Shown here one piece after another: positions 12,558-20,572 of a DNA stretch of 64,000 nt. Made by a program: the position numbers and the translations under genes. The DNA is from Flavobacteriales bacterium (GTDB lineage Bacteria; Bacteroidota; Bacteroidia; Flavobacteriales_F; PHOS-HE28). The stretch is from the NCBI GenBank assembly GCA_016710965.1, contig JADJTW010000032.1, positions 62,001 to 126,000 on the forward strand, in the 5' to 3' direction. The number at the start of each line of letters is the position of its first letter. Positions within the stretch are counted from its first letter, which is position 1. Under the pieces are notes generated by a model. It did not search any database, was not told the origin of the DNA, and saw only the letters and a list, made by a program, of their open reading frames with translations.

Positions 12558-13043
12558 ATGGACAACCTGCTCGAATCCGCCATCCGGCTGGCTGCCAAGG
12601 TGCATAGGGGCCAGACCGACCGCTTCGGCAAGCCGTACATCCTGCACGTGATGCGCGTGATGATGCGCGGGCAGGACCACGATGAGCAGATCCTCGGGGC
12701 ATTGCACGACGTCCTCGAGCGCTCCGACCTCACCATTGCCGACCTGGAGAAGAAGGGATTCTCCCCTCGGGTGCTCAAGTCCCTCCAATGCATCACCCGC
12801 AGGGCCGAGGAGACCTATGAGGAGTACATCGATCGCGTCGTGGAGGACAACCTGTCCATTCGCGTGAAGCTGAACGACCTGGCCGACAAGATGGACCTGC
12901 TGCATGTGGAGCAGTTGGATCCGAGCGACCTGAAGCGCTACAACAAGCAACTGACGGCCTACCACCGCATGAAGAAGCTGGTGGAAATGGCCAAAGCGCG
13001 CATGAGCGTGCCCGTGGCCGTGAAGGGGAGGAGCGCCAGCTGA
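12558..13043 (+). CDS. Small HD-domain protein resembling RelA/SpoT (p)ppGpp hydrolase domains
   Basis: 161 residues. The order of motifs matches the hydrolase half of RelA/SpoT and small alarmone hydrolases: RFGKPYILH (22-30), LHDVLE (49-54, where Rel has HDVVED) and VKLNDLADKMDLL (103-115, where Rel has VKLADRLHNM). The H50-D51 pair and D110 are kept, but the Asp of the ED pair is Arg (LERS) and the Asn of the last motif is lost. The fold is therefore confident while (p)ppGpp hydrolysis is doubtful; it could be a divergent phosphohydrolase. It probably shares a transcript with the lipoprotein gene 9 bases upstream. Start ATG 12558 gives the usual HD-domain N-terminal helix. Confidence 0.75.
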   Translation: MDNLLESAIRLAAKVHRGQTDRFGKPYILHVMRVMMRGQDHDEQILGALHDVLERSDLTIADLEKKGFSPRVLKSLQCITRRAEETYEEYIDRVVEDNLSIRVKLNDLADKMDLLHVEQLDPSDLKRYNKQLTAYHRMKKLVEMAKARMSVPVAVKGRSAS

Positions 13044-13099
13044 TCGGATGTCCGGCATGGCCAGTGACCGGCCGTGTCCATCACCTCGAAAGCCCCGGC

Positions 13100-13107
13100 T
13101 ATATTCG
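13100..13107 (+). promoter_or_regulatory. -7 element TATATTCG before the dipeptidyl peptidase III gene
   Basis: TATATTCG matches TAnnTTTG at all but one base and ends 20 bases before the ATG at 13128, the typical spacing for Bacteroidota promoters in this window. Confidence 0.65.
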
Positions 13108-13127
13108 CCGTCCTATCGATCAAACCC

Positions 13128-15155
13128 ATGCGCAAGTTCCTGCTCGTCCTTTCATTCTGTCCCTTCCTCCTCGCTTGCAACGGCGGCCAAGAAGACGCCT
13201 CGAACGGCACCACCCCGGTCGATACCTTCAAGTGGGAAGCCGACCAGTTCGCCGATGTTCGCGTGCTGCGCTACCAGATCCCCGGCTGGGAGCAATTGAC
13301 CCTTCAGCAGAAGAAGCTCTGCTACTACCTCAACATGGCCGGGCTTGCCGGGCGCGACATCATGTGGGACCAGAACTACCGCCACAACCTGAAGATCCGC
13401 CGTGCTCTGGAGAAGGTCGTCCGAGACTACAAGGGAGAGCGCAGTGGTGCCGATTGGGATGCATTCCTGACCTATACCAAACAGGTCTTCTTCAGCAACG
13501 GCATTCATCACCATTACAGCAACGATAAGCACACGCCCGCTTTCGGCAGGGCCTACTTCGAAGGGCTCCTCAGCGCCAGCGGCGCGAACTTGCCCAAAGA
13601 GGTCATTGATGTGCTGTTCGATCCGACATTGGATGCAAAGAAGGTGAACCTCGATCCGAACAAGGACCTCGTTCTCGCCAGCGCCGTCAATTTCTACGGT
13701 GAGGACGTAGGCCAGAAGGAGGTGGAGGATTTCTATGCGGCCATGGATGATCCCACTGACAAGACCCCGCTCAGCTATGGCATTAATAGCAAAATGGTGC
13801 GTAGCCCCGGCGGCAAGCTTGCAGAGCGGGTCTATAAGGTGGATGGGATGTACGGTCCTGCATTGGCCGAAAGCGTGAAGTGGCTGGAACTCGCCGCAGG
13901 AGTGGCCGAGACACCGGAGCAGAAGACCGCGATCGATTTGCTGATAAAGTATTACCGCACCGGCGACCTGCAGACTTGGGACGATTTCAACGTCGCCTGG
14001 GTGAAGGACACCAAGAGCAGCGTGGACTTCATCCTCGGTTTCGTGGAAGTATACAATGACCCCCTGGGCAAGCGCGGCAGCTACGAAGCCTGCATCGAAG
14101 TGAACGACCCCGAGGCCACGCGCAACATGGCCGTGATCATGGACAACGCGCAATGGTTCGAGGACAACTCGCCCTTGATGCCTCAGCATAAGAAGAAGAA
14201 CGTAGTGGGCATCACGTATCGCTTCATCAATACCGTGGGTGAGGCTGGTGATGCCGCACCGAGCACCCCCGTGGGCGTGAACCTGCCCAACGCCAACTGG
14301 ATCCGCGACTCCATCGGCAGCAAGAGCGTGAGCTTGGGCAACATCAGCGAGGCCTATGAGAAGAGCAGCGGCACCAGCACGCTCGAGATCTTCTGCCACG
14401 ATGCCGAAGAGATCGAATTGGCCAAGAAGTACGGCTCACTGGCAGGCAAGCTGCACACGGCGCTTCACGAAGTGGTCGGTCATGCCAGCGGCCAGCTCGA
14501 GCCCGGTGTAGGTGAGACCGATGCGACCCTGAAGAACTACGCCAGCACCTTGGAGGAGGGCCGTGCTGACTTGATGGCGCTCTATTACGTGATGGACCCG
14601 AAGCTCGTTGAGATGGGCGTGATGCCCAGCCTGGAGGTGGGCAAGGCCGAGTACGATAGCTACGTCCGCAACGGCCTTATCACGCAGTTGCGTCGCATCA
14701 AGCCGGGCAAGGACGTGGAAGAAGCGCACATGCGCAATCGCATGTGGGTGAGCGCCTGGGCCTATGAGAAGGGCAAGGCCGACAGCGTCGTGATCAAGGT
14801 GGACCGCAACGGCGAGACGTTCTACGATATCCGCGATTACGATAAGTTGCGCGTGCTTTTCGGCGACCTGCTGCGCGAGGTTCAGCGGATCAAGAGCCAG
14901 GGCGATTATGCCGCAGGCAAGGCTTTGGTGGAGACCTACGGCGTGAAGGTGGACCCTGTGCTCCACCAGCAGGTACTGGCGCGGGCTGAGAAGATCAAGA
15001 CCGCTCCGTACGCAGGTTTCATCCAACCAGAGATGACCGCAGTGACCGATGCCAGCGGGAACATCACCGACGTGATGGTGAGCTACCCCACTGATTTCCT
15101 GGGCCAGATGCTGCGCTACGCCGAGAAGCACAGCTTCCTGCCGGACGAGAACTGA
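13128..15155 (+). CDS. Dipeptidyl peptidase III (family M49), lipoprotein
   Basis: 675-residue zinc aminodipeptidase that removes dipeptides from the N-terminus of short peptides. The M49 signature HExxGH is present as HEVVGH (447-452), with the second zinc motif EEGRAD at about 476-481 (family EExRAE/D). Length is normal for the family. The start at 13128 gives MRKFLLVLSFCPFLLAC, a lipoprotein signal, so unlike eukaryotic cytosolic DPP III this enzyme should be anchored in the envelope and act on peptides in the periplasm; an upstream in-frame start at 13074 would precede the promoter element. Its own promoter (13100-13107) and terminator (15176-15202) mark it as a single-gene unit. Confidence 0.93.
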   Translation: MRKFLLVLSFCPFLLACNGGQEDASNGTTPVDTFKWEADQFADVRVLRYQIPGWEQLTLQQKKLCYYLNMAGLAGRDIMWDQNYRHNLKIRRALEKVVRDYKGERSGADWDAFLTYTKQVFFSNGIHHHYSNDKHTPAFGRAYFEGLLSASGANLPKEVIDVLFDPTLDAKKVNLDPNKDLVLASAVNFYGEDVGQKEVEDFYAAMDDPTDKTPLSYGINSKMVRSPGGKLAERVYKVDGMYGPALAESVKWLELAAGVAETPEQKTAIDLLIKYYRTGDLQTWDDFNVAWVKDTKSSVDFILGFVEVYNDPLGKRGSYEACIEVNDPEATRNMAVIMDNAQWFEDNSPLMPQHKKKNVVGITYRFINTVGEAGDAAPSTPVGVNLPNANWIRDSIGSKSVSLGNISEAYEKSSGTSTLEIFCHDAEEIELAKKYGSLAGKLHTALHEVVGHASGQLEPGVGETDATLKNYASTLEEGRADLMALYYVMDPKLVEMGVMPSLEVGKAEYDSYVRNGLITQLRRIKPGKDVEEAHMRNRMWVSAWAYEKGKADSVVIKVDRNGETFYDIRDYDKLRVLFGDLLREVQRIKSQGDYAAGKALVETYGVKVDPVLHQQVLARAEKIKTAPYAGFIQPEMTAVTDASGNITDVMVSYPTDFLGQMLRYAEKHSFLPDEN

Positions 15156-15175
15156 GGAGGGGACTTGACCCCTGG

Positions 15176-15202
15176 GTTGGGGCGGCCGATGGCCGCCCCA
15201 AC
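15176..15202 (+). terminator. Strong hairpin terminator after DPP III gene
   Basis: GTTGGGGCGGCC-GAT-GGCCGCCCCAAC: a perfect 12-bp stem with a 3-nt loop, 20 bases after the stop codon. It has no T-tract. It may also serve the convergent gene to the right. Confidence 0.75.
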
Positions 15203-15286
15203 TGCTTCCGAGCCTCGCGTTCCAGGATTTTCGAGTGCGTGAAACATCGTTCGCAGTGCCCGCGTTGAACGGCTTGTCCAAGTAGT

Positions 15287-15883
15287 TCAAAGGTCAGTCT
15301 GAAGAGTCACGTCGCCCCTGTCCGCCTTACCGTGGATGGGGGCTTCGTGCTTGCGACCAGCGCCATTGCACAACACGTTGGCGGCCCAGCTCGCGATGAG
15401 CATCTCAGGCTTCGTCCACGGTTCGTATCCATGCGAGCGGATGTATCCCACGGCGGCGGTATGCAGCTTGTGAGAACCGAACCGAGCGTCGCTGTTCAAG
15501 TCCATGTCGATCCGGCGCACGGGTATGCGGCCTTCTTCTCGCAGCAAGTCCGCAATGCGGAGGCTGCGTTCCACCTCCCCCCATAAGCGGGTCCACAGAT
15601 CGGTGACTTTGGGGGCGCGTTCCCGATGGTACACCACTTGTGCGCCGTTGCGCCAATACCGCATCACCACGGTCGTGGTGTATACTGTATGGTGGCCATG
15701 ATTGTGGCTGTCGCTGCCCACCAGCACTTCCACATCATCGCGCTCTTCCAGCACATGGCGCACATGGGAGAGGAGGTCCACGGTCGAACCATCATCCATA
15801 CGCTTGAACCCCTGCGATCCCGTTGGCATTGCTGCAAGGTAGCGGGGTTCAGCGATGATGGCATCGACGAAGACAGAGCCCAT
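15287..15883 (-). CDS. YkuK-like (DUF458) ribonuclease H-fold protein
   Basis: 198 residues of the DUF458/YkuK family, which has an RNase H-like fold and no settled substrate. The family's N-terminal pattern is visible: a short lead, then VEVLVGSDSHNHGHHTVYTTTVVMRY (SDS with following His), where Asp/Ser sit where RNase H acidic residues lie, and later DMDLNSDARFGSHKL with further acidic residues, then an SWAANVLCNGAG tail. Length is somewhat greater than the Bacillus protein. It stands alone between the DPP III terminator and the tRNA-Leu promoter and is read towards DPP III. I see no promoter motif upstream on the minus strand. Confidence 0.8.
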   Translation of the reverse strand: MGSVFVDAIIAEPRYLAAMPTGSQGFKRMDDGSTVDLLSHVRHVLEERDDVEVLVGSDSHNHGHHTVYTTTVVMRYWRNGAQVVYHRERAPKVTDLWTRLWGEVERSLRIADLLREEGRIPVRRIDMDLNSDARFGSHKLHTAAVGYIRSHGYEPWTKPEMLIASWAANVLCNGAGRKHEAPIHGKADRGDVTLQTDL

Positions 15884-15890
15884 CCCACGC

Positions 15891-15898
15891 TATATTTG
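15891..15898 (+). promoter_or_regulatory. -7 element TATATTTG, tRNA-Leu promoter
   Basis: A perfect TAnnTTTG match ending 30 bases before the mature 5' end of tRNA-Leu; the same TATATTTGCG string precedes tRNA-Ser. Confidence 0.8.
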
Positions 15899-15928
15899 CG
15901 CCCCCTGAGCGAAGAAGAAGCCCATCCT

Positions 15929-16012
15929 ACCGGAGTGGCGGAATTGGTAGACGCGCACGTTTCAGGGGCGTGTGACCGTAAGGTTGTAAGGGTTCGAGTC
16001 CCTTCTCCGGTA
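15929..16012 (+). tRNA. tRNA-Leu (anticodon CAG)
   Basis: 84-nt class II tRNA. Acceptor ACCGGAG pairs with CTCCGGT; D arm GCGGAATTGGTAGACGC; anticodon stem CACGT/GCGTG with loop TTCAGGG giving anticodon CAG for leucine CUG codons; long variable arm; T arm with GGTTCGAGTC. The 3' CCA is not encoded (ACA follows), so the tail must be added after transcription. Confidence 0.95.
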
Positions 16013-16014
16013 CA

Positions 16015-16040
16015 GAGGGGCGGTCTTCGGGCCGCTCCTC
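16015..16040 (+). terminator. Terminator after tRNA-Leu
   Basis: GAGGGGCGG pairs with CCGCTCCTC (one G-U pair) across a loop, followed by GTCTTTTC, a short U-tract. It ends the tRNA transcript just before the next gene. Confidence 0.7.
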
Positions 16041-16059
16041 GTCTTTTCAAGCAGCGCTT

Positions 16060-16671
16060 ATGGCTGCAGACCAACGCATGAGCGAGAAACGATTCCGAAC
16101 GCGCAGGCAATGGCACAACACCCTGTTGGCCGTGTGGGCCACGCCATTCGTTGTGCTCATCGGCGTGTTGTTCGGTGTCATCTCCGGCAATTTCCTTCCC
16201 CTCTGGCTCCTTTGCATCGCTTTGGCCGTTGGCTACACGGTGGCCATCCTGCGCGACCACACCAAGCGCAGCGTCTACCACATGGTCAATGGCATCATGA
16301 TCCTTGTACGGGGCGACGATCGGCTGGAGGTGCATCCAGCGGACATCATCGATGCGAGCCTCATCGATCGCGCTGCAGCACGCGATTACATCCGAGTCCG
16401 CTCTTCAGCGCGGCGCTCCGACCATTCGAGCTCGAAGGATTACCAATCGGCCTACCTGCGCTTCTGCACGGTAGATATAGGCCTGCGCACCTACACATTC
16501 GGTTTGGGCCGAGGAGTGATCGACCGCATGCCCAATGCACGGCACGATCTGGTCCTATTGCGCGTGCAGAAGGGCAGTGACCTGCTGCTCTCGCCCGAAT
16601 ACAACCAGGAAATGGTGGATGCCATCGGCAGGATGCTGCGCCGAAGGGAGGAAGGGGTTCGTGCGAATTGA
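16060..16671 (+). CDS. Predicted inner-membrane protein of unknown function, PH-domain-like tail
   Basis: 203 residues (start 16060; ATG at 16078 is equally possible and gives MSEKRFRTRR). A basic N-terminus is followed by two adjacent hydrophobic segments (about 22-43 and 47-63: TLLAVWATPFVVLIGVLFG, LPLWLLCIALAVGYTVAIL), then a soluble beta-rich part of about 140 residues with RGDDRLEVHPADIIDASLI. This arrangement, a two-helix hairpin plus a small beta domain, resembles bacterial PH-domain membrane proteins, but sequence alone does not settle it. It begins just after the tRNA-Leu terminator and converges on the M23 peptidase gene with a 5-base gap. Confidence 0.65.
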   Translation: MAADQRMSEKRFRTRRQWHNTLLAVWATPFVVLIGVLFGVISGNFLPLWLLCIALAVGYTVAILRDHTKRSVYHMVNGIMILVRGDDRLEVHPADIIDASLIDRAAARDYIRVRSSARRSDHSSSKDYQSAYLRFCTVDIGLRTYTFGLGRGVIDRMPNARHDLVLLRVQKGSDLLLSPEYNQEMVDAIGRMLRRREEGVRAN

Positions 16672-16676
16672 CCCTA

Positions 16677-17597
16677 TCAATCGTAGCGCAGCCGTTGCCC
16701 GATCCGCAGTACGCTGCGCTGGCTGATGCCGTTCATGCGGCAAAGCGCGTTCACGCTAGTGCCACGTTTGCGTGCGATGGCCGACAGGGTGTCACCGCTT
16801 CGCACGACATGGTATTTCCGCGAACCGGCCGAGGCCTTGGCGGCAGCCATGCTTGCGAACGTGCCTTTGTGTATCTCGAAGTTCTCGTGCAGCAACCTGC
16901 CCGTAGTCACATCGAAGAGCAGGGTGGGATCGATGGGCTGGTCTAGGAATCGCACCTCGAAATGAAGGTGACTGCCGTAGCTGCGGCCCGTGTTGCCGCC
17001 CTTGCCCAATTCATCTCCAGCGTCCACCATCTGCCCGGGTTCCACCGAGCGCTTGCTCAGGTGGGCGTAAAGGGTTTCCAAACCGTTGTGATGGCGCACT
17101 ACCACAACGTTCCCGAAAGTGCGGTTGTACTTGCTGATGCGCACCATGCCTGGAAATGCGCAAACGACGGGGTCACCGGTGTTCAATTCAAGGTCCAAGC
17201 CGTAATGCATTCGGCCCTTGCGCCAGCCGAACGGCGAGTTGACATGGCCAGAACAGGGAATGGCCTGATCGCACTCGTGCTGCACCAGACGAAGGCATAG
17301 GGTGTCATGGTCGAATCGCGAGGTCTTCTCCCGATCGAAGATCGCGTCGGTGTTCCAGTGGCAGTACATGTCATAGCCTGGGATGAACGAAAGAGAGTCG
17401 TTCACATCCCAATCCAGGCCAATGGCATGCGCTGCCATACCAATCTCCGCCGTGGCATCCGCGGGTAGCGAATCAAGCTCATAGTAGATGTCCGGCCCTT
17501 CCGGACCGCCGTAAGCGATCGTGTCCGCCTGAGCGCACACCTGGGCACCGATCACGGCGAGCGCCATGGGCGACAGGAGGGTCCGGTACAACGGCAT
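16677..17597 (-). CDS. M23-family peptidoglycan peptidase with C-terminal LysM
   Basis: 306 residues, secreted. Signal peptide ends ...GAQVCAQ (about 23). The lysostaphin-type zinc ligands are all present: H131 and D135 (HYGLD), H178 in YAHLS, and H210/H212 (GSHLHFE). A LysM domain fills about 261-306 (KYHVVRSGDTLSAIARKRGTS), which should bind peptidoglycan. It is likely a murein endopeptidase or, since the catalytic set looks complete, not a degenerate NlpD-type activator. A TAGATTTG element (17603-17610) ends only 5 bases before the ATG at 17597, so the transcript may be nearly leaderless or translation may begin at the in-frame ATG at 17567 (MALAVIGAQVC). Confidence 0.92.
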   Translation of the reverse strand: MPLYRTLLSPMALAVIGAQVCAQADTIAYGGPEGPDIYYELDSLPADATAEIGMAAHAIGLDWDVNDSLSFIPGYDMYCHWNTDAIFDREKTSRFDHDTLCLRLVQHECDQAIPCSGHVNSPFGWRKGRMHYGLDLELNTGDPVVCAFPGMVRISKYNRTFGNVVVVRHHNGLETLYAHLSKRSVEPGQMVDAGDELGKGGNTGRSYGSHLHFEVRFLDQPIDPTLLFDVTTGRLLHENFEIHKGTFASMAAAKASAGSRKYHVVRSGDTLSAIARKRGTSVNALCRMNGISQRSVLRIGQRLRYD

Positions 17598-17602
17598 AAC
17601 GA

Positions 17603-17610
17603 CAAATCTA
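17603..17610 (-). promoter_or_regulatory. -7 element TAGATTTG for the M23 peptidase gene
   Basis: Perfect TAnnTTTG on the minus strand, 5 bases upstream of the first possible ATG; implies a very short or absent leader. Confidence 0.6.
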
Positions 17611-17798
17611 TCCGCACCTCTGAAAGGGCCAAATGAACGTCGAACGAACTATCAACAGCCCGGGTGGGCCGAAGCGACCAATGCCCTGTAGCACCCGTTG
17701 GACCTGCGATGCAGCACGTCGAACGGCCCAGTTAAACATCGTTAACGCCAACATGCCAACTCCCACGCACGACCGCGGATGCGCGATCGCCCGATGTC

Positions 17799-17806
17799 TA
17801 CTTTCG
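17799..17806 (+). promoter_or_regulatory. -7 element TACTTTCG for the acyltransferase gene
   Basis: TACTTTCG with the downstream CG-rich context common in this window, 10 bases before the ATG at 17817. Confidence 0.6.
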
Positions 17807-17816
17807 CCGTAGTGCG

Positions 17817-19568
17817 ATGAAGAAGCTGGTGCAACCCGCCGAGCTGGCCAAAGCCAGTCACATGCGACCCGGTGATCCTCGCATTGCCGTGCTCACCGAG
17901 ATGAGCGGGCTCAAGCGGCTGGAGCGCTTCTATAACGAAGTGCAGCACCTGCACGACCTCGAGTTCGCTGCCGCGGTCTTCACCAACCTCGATCTGGAAC
18001 TCGATGTTTCGGACCAGGACATGGAGCAGATACCGCGCGAGGGCGGGTTGGTCTTCGTGGCCAATCATCCCTACGGTGCCATCGATGGGCTTGCCATGGT
18101 GAACGTGCTATGCCGCGCCCGTCCAGACCTGAAGGTGATGGCCAATTTCCTATTGCAGCAGTTGGAGCCGTTGCGGGATCGCTTCATCGGAGTGAATCCG
18201 TTCGAGCAACTGGGTTCGCTCAGCAGCTTCCAAGGCATGCGGCAGGCGCTGGCCCATGTGAAGGACGGAGGGGCCCTCGGCGTTTTCCCGGCCGGTGAGG
18301 TGAGCAGCTGGCACACCGAGCTGCGTTCCGTGGCGGATCCTCGGTGGAAGACCCCGACCATCAAGCTTCTGCAGCATGCTGGTGTACCTGCGGTGCCGGT
18401 GTGGTTCGATGGGGCCAACAGCCTCATCTTCCAGATGCTCGGCATGATCCACCCCAACCTGCGAACGCTGGCCCTGCCGAACGAGATGCTGCGCATGCGC
18501 GGCCGCACTGTGCGCATGCGCATCGGCAAGCCCATCGCAGCCAAGGACATCGCTGCGTTCCGCTCAACGGACCAGCTGGCCCGTTACCTCCGTGCCAAGA
18601 CCTACGCGCTGGGCAGCGGCTTGCAGGTGAAGCGCGAATTCTTCAGCCCTTTGCGATTCCCGCGCAAACCGAAGGATGTTGTGGAGCCCTCGGTCGATGA
18701 AGCGCTGTATCGCGAGATCGCCACCCTTGACGATGTCAAACTGAACTCTCAAGCGGAGTTCGATCTCTTCCTCGCGCCCAGCCATCGCATCCCCACGGTC
18801 CTGCGCGAGATTGGCCGTTTGCGCGAGCTCACCTTCCGCGCCATTGGCGAAGGCACCAACAAAGCCATCGACTTGTACGAGTTCGACCTGTACTATGATC
18901 ATCTCTTTCTGTGGGACCGTGATCAGGGGAGGGTCGCAGGGGCCTATCGCATCGGCGACGGCCGTAAGATCATGGCGCGCTATGGCAAGCGCGGCTTCTA
19001 CACCACCACGCTCTTCCGCATGGACCGGCCGATGGAACGAGTGCTGCGTCGCAGCTTCGAGCTCGGCCGCTCCTTCATCGCCACCGAATACCAACGACAG
19101 CGCCTTCCGCTCTTCATGCTCTGGCGCGGATTGCTCCTGCACATCACCGCCAACCCCGAACAGCATTACCTCATAGGGCCTGTCTCCATCAGTGGCACCT
19201 ACAGTCGGTTCTCTCGCACGCTCATCATGGAGTTCGTGCGCCTCCACCACTACGATCATGACCTGGCCTCCTGCGTTCATCCCCGCCACCGCTTCCGCGT
19301 AAAGCCCGACAAGGCCGACAGTGAAGCCCTGGTGAAGGCCTCGCAGGCCGACCTGAAGAAGATGGACCGCTTGATAGCCGAGGTGGACCCCCACGAGACG
19401 GCCATGCCGGTGCTGCTCAAGAAATACCTGCTGCTCAATGCGCGCATTGTCGGCTTCAACCGCGACCCGCGATTCAACGATGCGCTCGATGGGCTAATGG
19501 TCCTGGACCTGAACAAGGTGCCGCCGAAGACCATCGAGGACCTCAGGAAGGGGATGAACGAGGCGTGA
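17817..19568 (+). CDS. olsF: Bifunctional acyltransferase, OlsF-like aminolipid synthase
   Basis: 583 residues. The N-terminal half is a PlsC-type O-acyltransferase: NHPYGAIDG (83-91, the NHxxxxD block), NPFEQLGS (127-134) and FPAGEVS (157-163). The C-terminal half (about 300-560) is an OlsB/GNAT-like N-acyltransferase region with AGAYRIGDGR and RSFIATEYQ. Fusion of both activities in one chain is the layout of OlsF, which makes ornithine lipids in Serratia and Flavobacterium; related Bacteroidota enzymes make glycine lipids, so the amino acid is open. The protein has no signal peptide and should act at the inner face of the cytoplasmic membrane. It has its own promoter element and no neighbour in the same pathway. 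Confidence 0.8.
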   Translation: MKKLVQPAELAKASHMRPGDPRIAVLTEMSGLKRLERFYNEVQHLHDLEFAAAVFTNLDLELDVSDQDMEQIPREGGLVFVANHPYGAIDGLAMVNVLCRARPDLKVMANFLLQQLEPLRDRFIGVNPFEQLGSLSSFQGMRQALAHVKDGGALGVFPAGEVSSWHTELRSVADPRWKTPTIKLLQHAGVPAVPVWFDGANSLIFQMLGMIHPNLRTLALPNEMLRMRGRTVRMRIGKPIAAKDIAAFRSTDQLARYLRAKTYALGSGLQVKREFFSPLRFPRKPKDVVEPSVDEALYREIATLDDVKLNSQAEFDLFLAPSHRIPTVLREIGRLRELTFRAIGEGTNKAIDLYEFDLYYDHLFLWDRDQGRVAGAYRIGDGRKIMARYGKRGFYTTTLFRMDRPMERVLRRSFELGRSFIATEYQRQRLPLFMLWRGLLLHITANPEQHYLIGPVSISGTYSRFSRTLIMEFVRLHHYDHDLASCVHPRHRFRVKPDKADSEALVKASQADLKKMDRLIAEVDPHETAMPVLLKKYLLLNARIVGFNRDPRFNDALDGLMVLDLNKVPPKTIEDLRKGMNEA

Positions 19569-19685
19569 GCCGGGCAGGAACGGATCGCTATGCGATCGAC
19601 CGGTGAGACTGGTCAGCACCTAAGAACTCAACTGCGACGGTATGTGCGATCGGCCATTGGATCCGGTTCAGCGCACCTTTGCAGC

Positions 19686-20045
19686 ATGTCCGATACGCTA
19701 GTCCTTGGTGCAAGCCCGAATCCCTCGCGCTACTCGCACCTCGCGGTGCTGCGTTTGAGAGCCGCCGGGCATGGTGTTATCGCCATTGGACGTCGCGAAG
19801 GGCAAATCGCTGATATCGCCATTCGAACCACGTTGCCGGATGATATCCATGTGGATACCGTCACGCTCTACCTCTCACCAGCCAACCAGCGCATGTGGGT
19901 CGATGCCGTCATGGCACTGCGCCCTCGACGCGTCATCTTCAATCCCGGTGCGGAGGACCCTGACTTCGCGGAGCAATTGCGATCGATCGGCATAGAAGCG
20001 CTCGATGCATGCACCTTGGTGATGCTCAGTACGGGTGCCTACTGA
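19686..20045 (+). CDS. CoA-binding domain protein (YccU-like)
   Basis: 119 residues of the small stand-alone CoA-binding family (Rossmann-like). The nucleotide loop is at the N-terminus, LVLGASPNPSRYSHLAVLRL, followed by GHGVIAIGRREG and the later NPGAEDPDFAEQ block. Start ATG 19686 is chosen because it places the Rossmann strand at residue 4; an earlier frame start at 19590 adds unrelated residues. A CACCTTTG string (19674-19681) lies 4 bases upstream and may be a weak -7 element. Its TGA stop is fused to the convergent sixA stop in TGATCA. Physiological role is not known for this family. Confidence 0.8.
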   Translation: MSDTLVLGASPNPSRYSHLAVLRLRAAGHGVIAIGRREGQIADIAIRTTLPDDIHVDTVTLYLSPANQRMWVDAVMALRPRRVIFNPGAEDPDFAEQLRSIGIEALDACTLVMLSTGAY

Positions 20046-20543
20046 TCACTGCTGGTGGCGCTTGGGATAGTCGAACCACACGAGCGAGCCCGAGTCGCGT
20101 ACGAGTTCATTCCAGCGCTCGGCGACGAAATCGATGCGTGCGATGCCGCAGGTGGGCATGTCGCCTACGCCATCGGTACTGAAGTGCTCCACCACTTCGC
20201 TGAAACCGGGATTGTGGCCGAAGAGCATCACCCGTTTGCAATCATCGGGCAGGCGGGCCACCACCGAGGCGATGATGGTGGAGCTGGCGTGGTAGAGCAG
20301 CGGCTCCTGTATGAAGTGGTCATCGCCTATGCGCAGCTCGCGTGCGAAGGCCCGTGCAGTCGTGAGCGCTCTGTTGGCCGCGCTGCTCACGATCAGATCG
20401 ACCGGATCGCCGCGCTCCTTGAAGAGGCGTGCCATGTTCGGGGCATCGCGCGATCCGCGCTCGTTAAGAGGGCGGTCGAAATCGTCCTGGCCCGGTTCGG
20501 CCCAGCTGCTCTTGGCGTGCCTGCAGAAGTACAGGGTGCGCAT
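20046..20543 (-). CDS. sixA: SixA-type histidine phosphatase
   Basis: 165 residues of the histidine phosphatase superfamily, SixA branch, which in E. coli removes phosphate from phosphohistidine on phosphotransfer proteins. The catalytic RHAK (8-11) motif is at the N-terminus with the phosphate-binding Arg/His, and the second catalytic His is in LFGHNPGF (about 107-114). Length fits SixA. It follows the unknown gene at 20573-21013 after 29 bases on the same strand, so the two are probably co-transcribed. The sequence supports the fold and active site; the natural substrate in this organism is not indicated. Confidence 0.88.
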   Translation of the reverse strand: MRTLYFCRHAKSSWAEPGQDDFDRPLNERGSRDAPNMARLFKERGDPVDLIVSSAANRALTTARAFARELRIGDDHFIQEPLLYHASSTIIASVVARLPDDCKRVMLFGHNPGFSEVVEHFSTDGVGDMPTCGIARIDFVAERWNELVRDSGSLVWFDYPKRHQQ

Positions 20544-20572
20544 GGCTCACCCAGGGTATGCGTGCATGTGGC

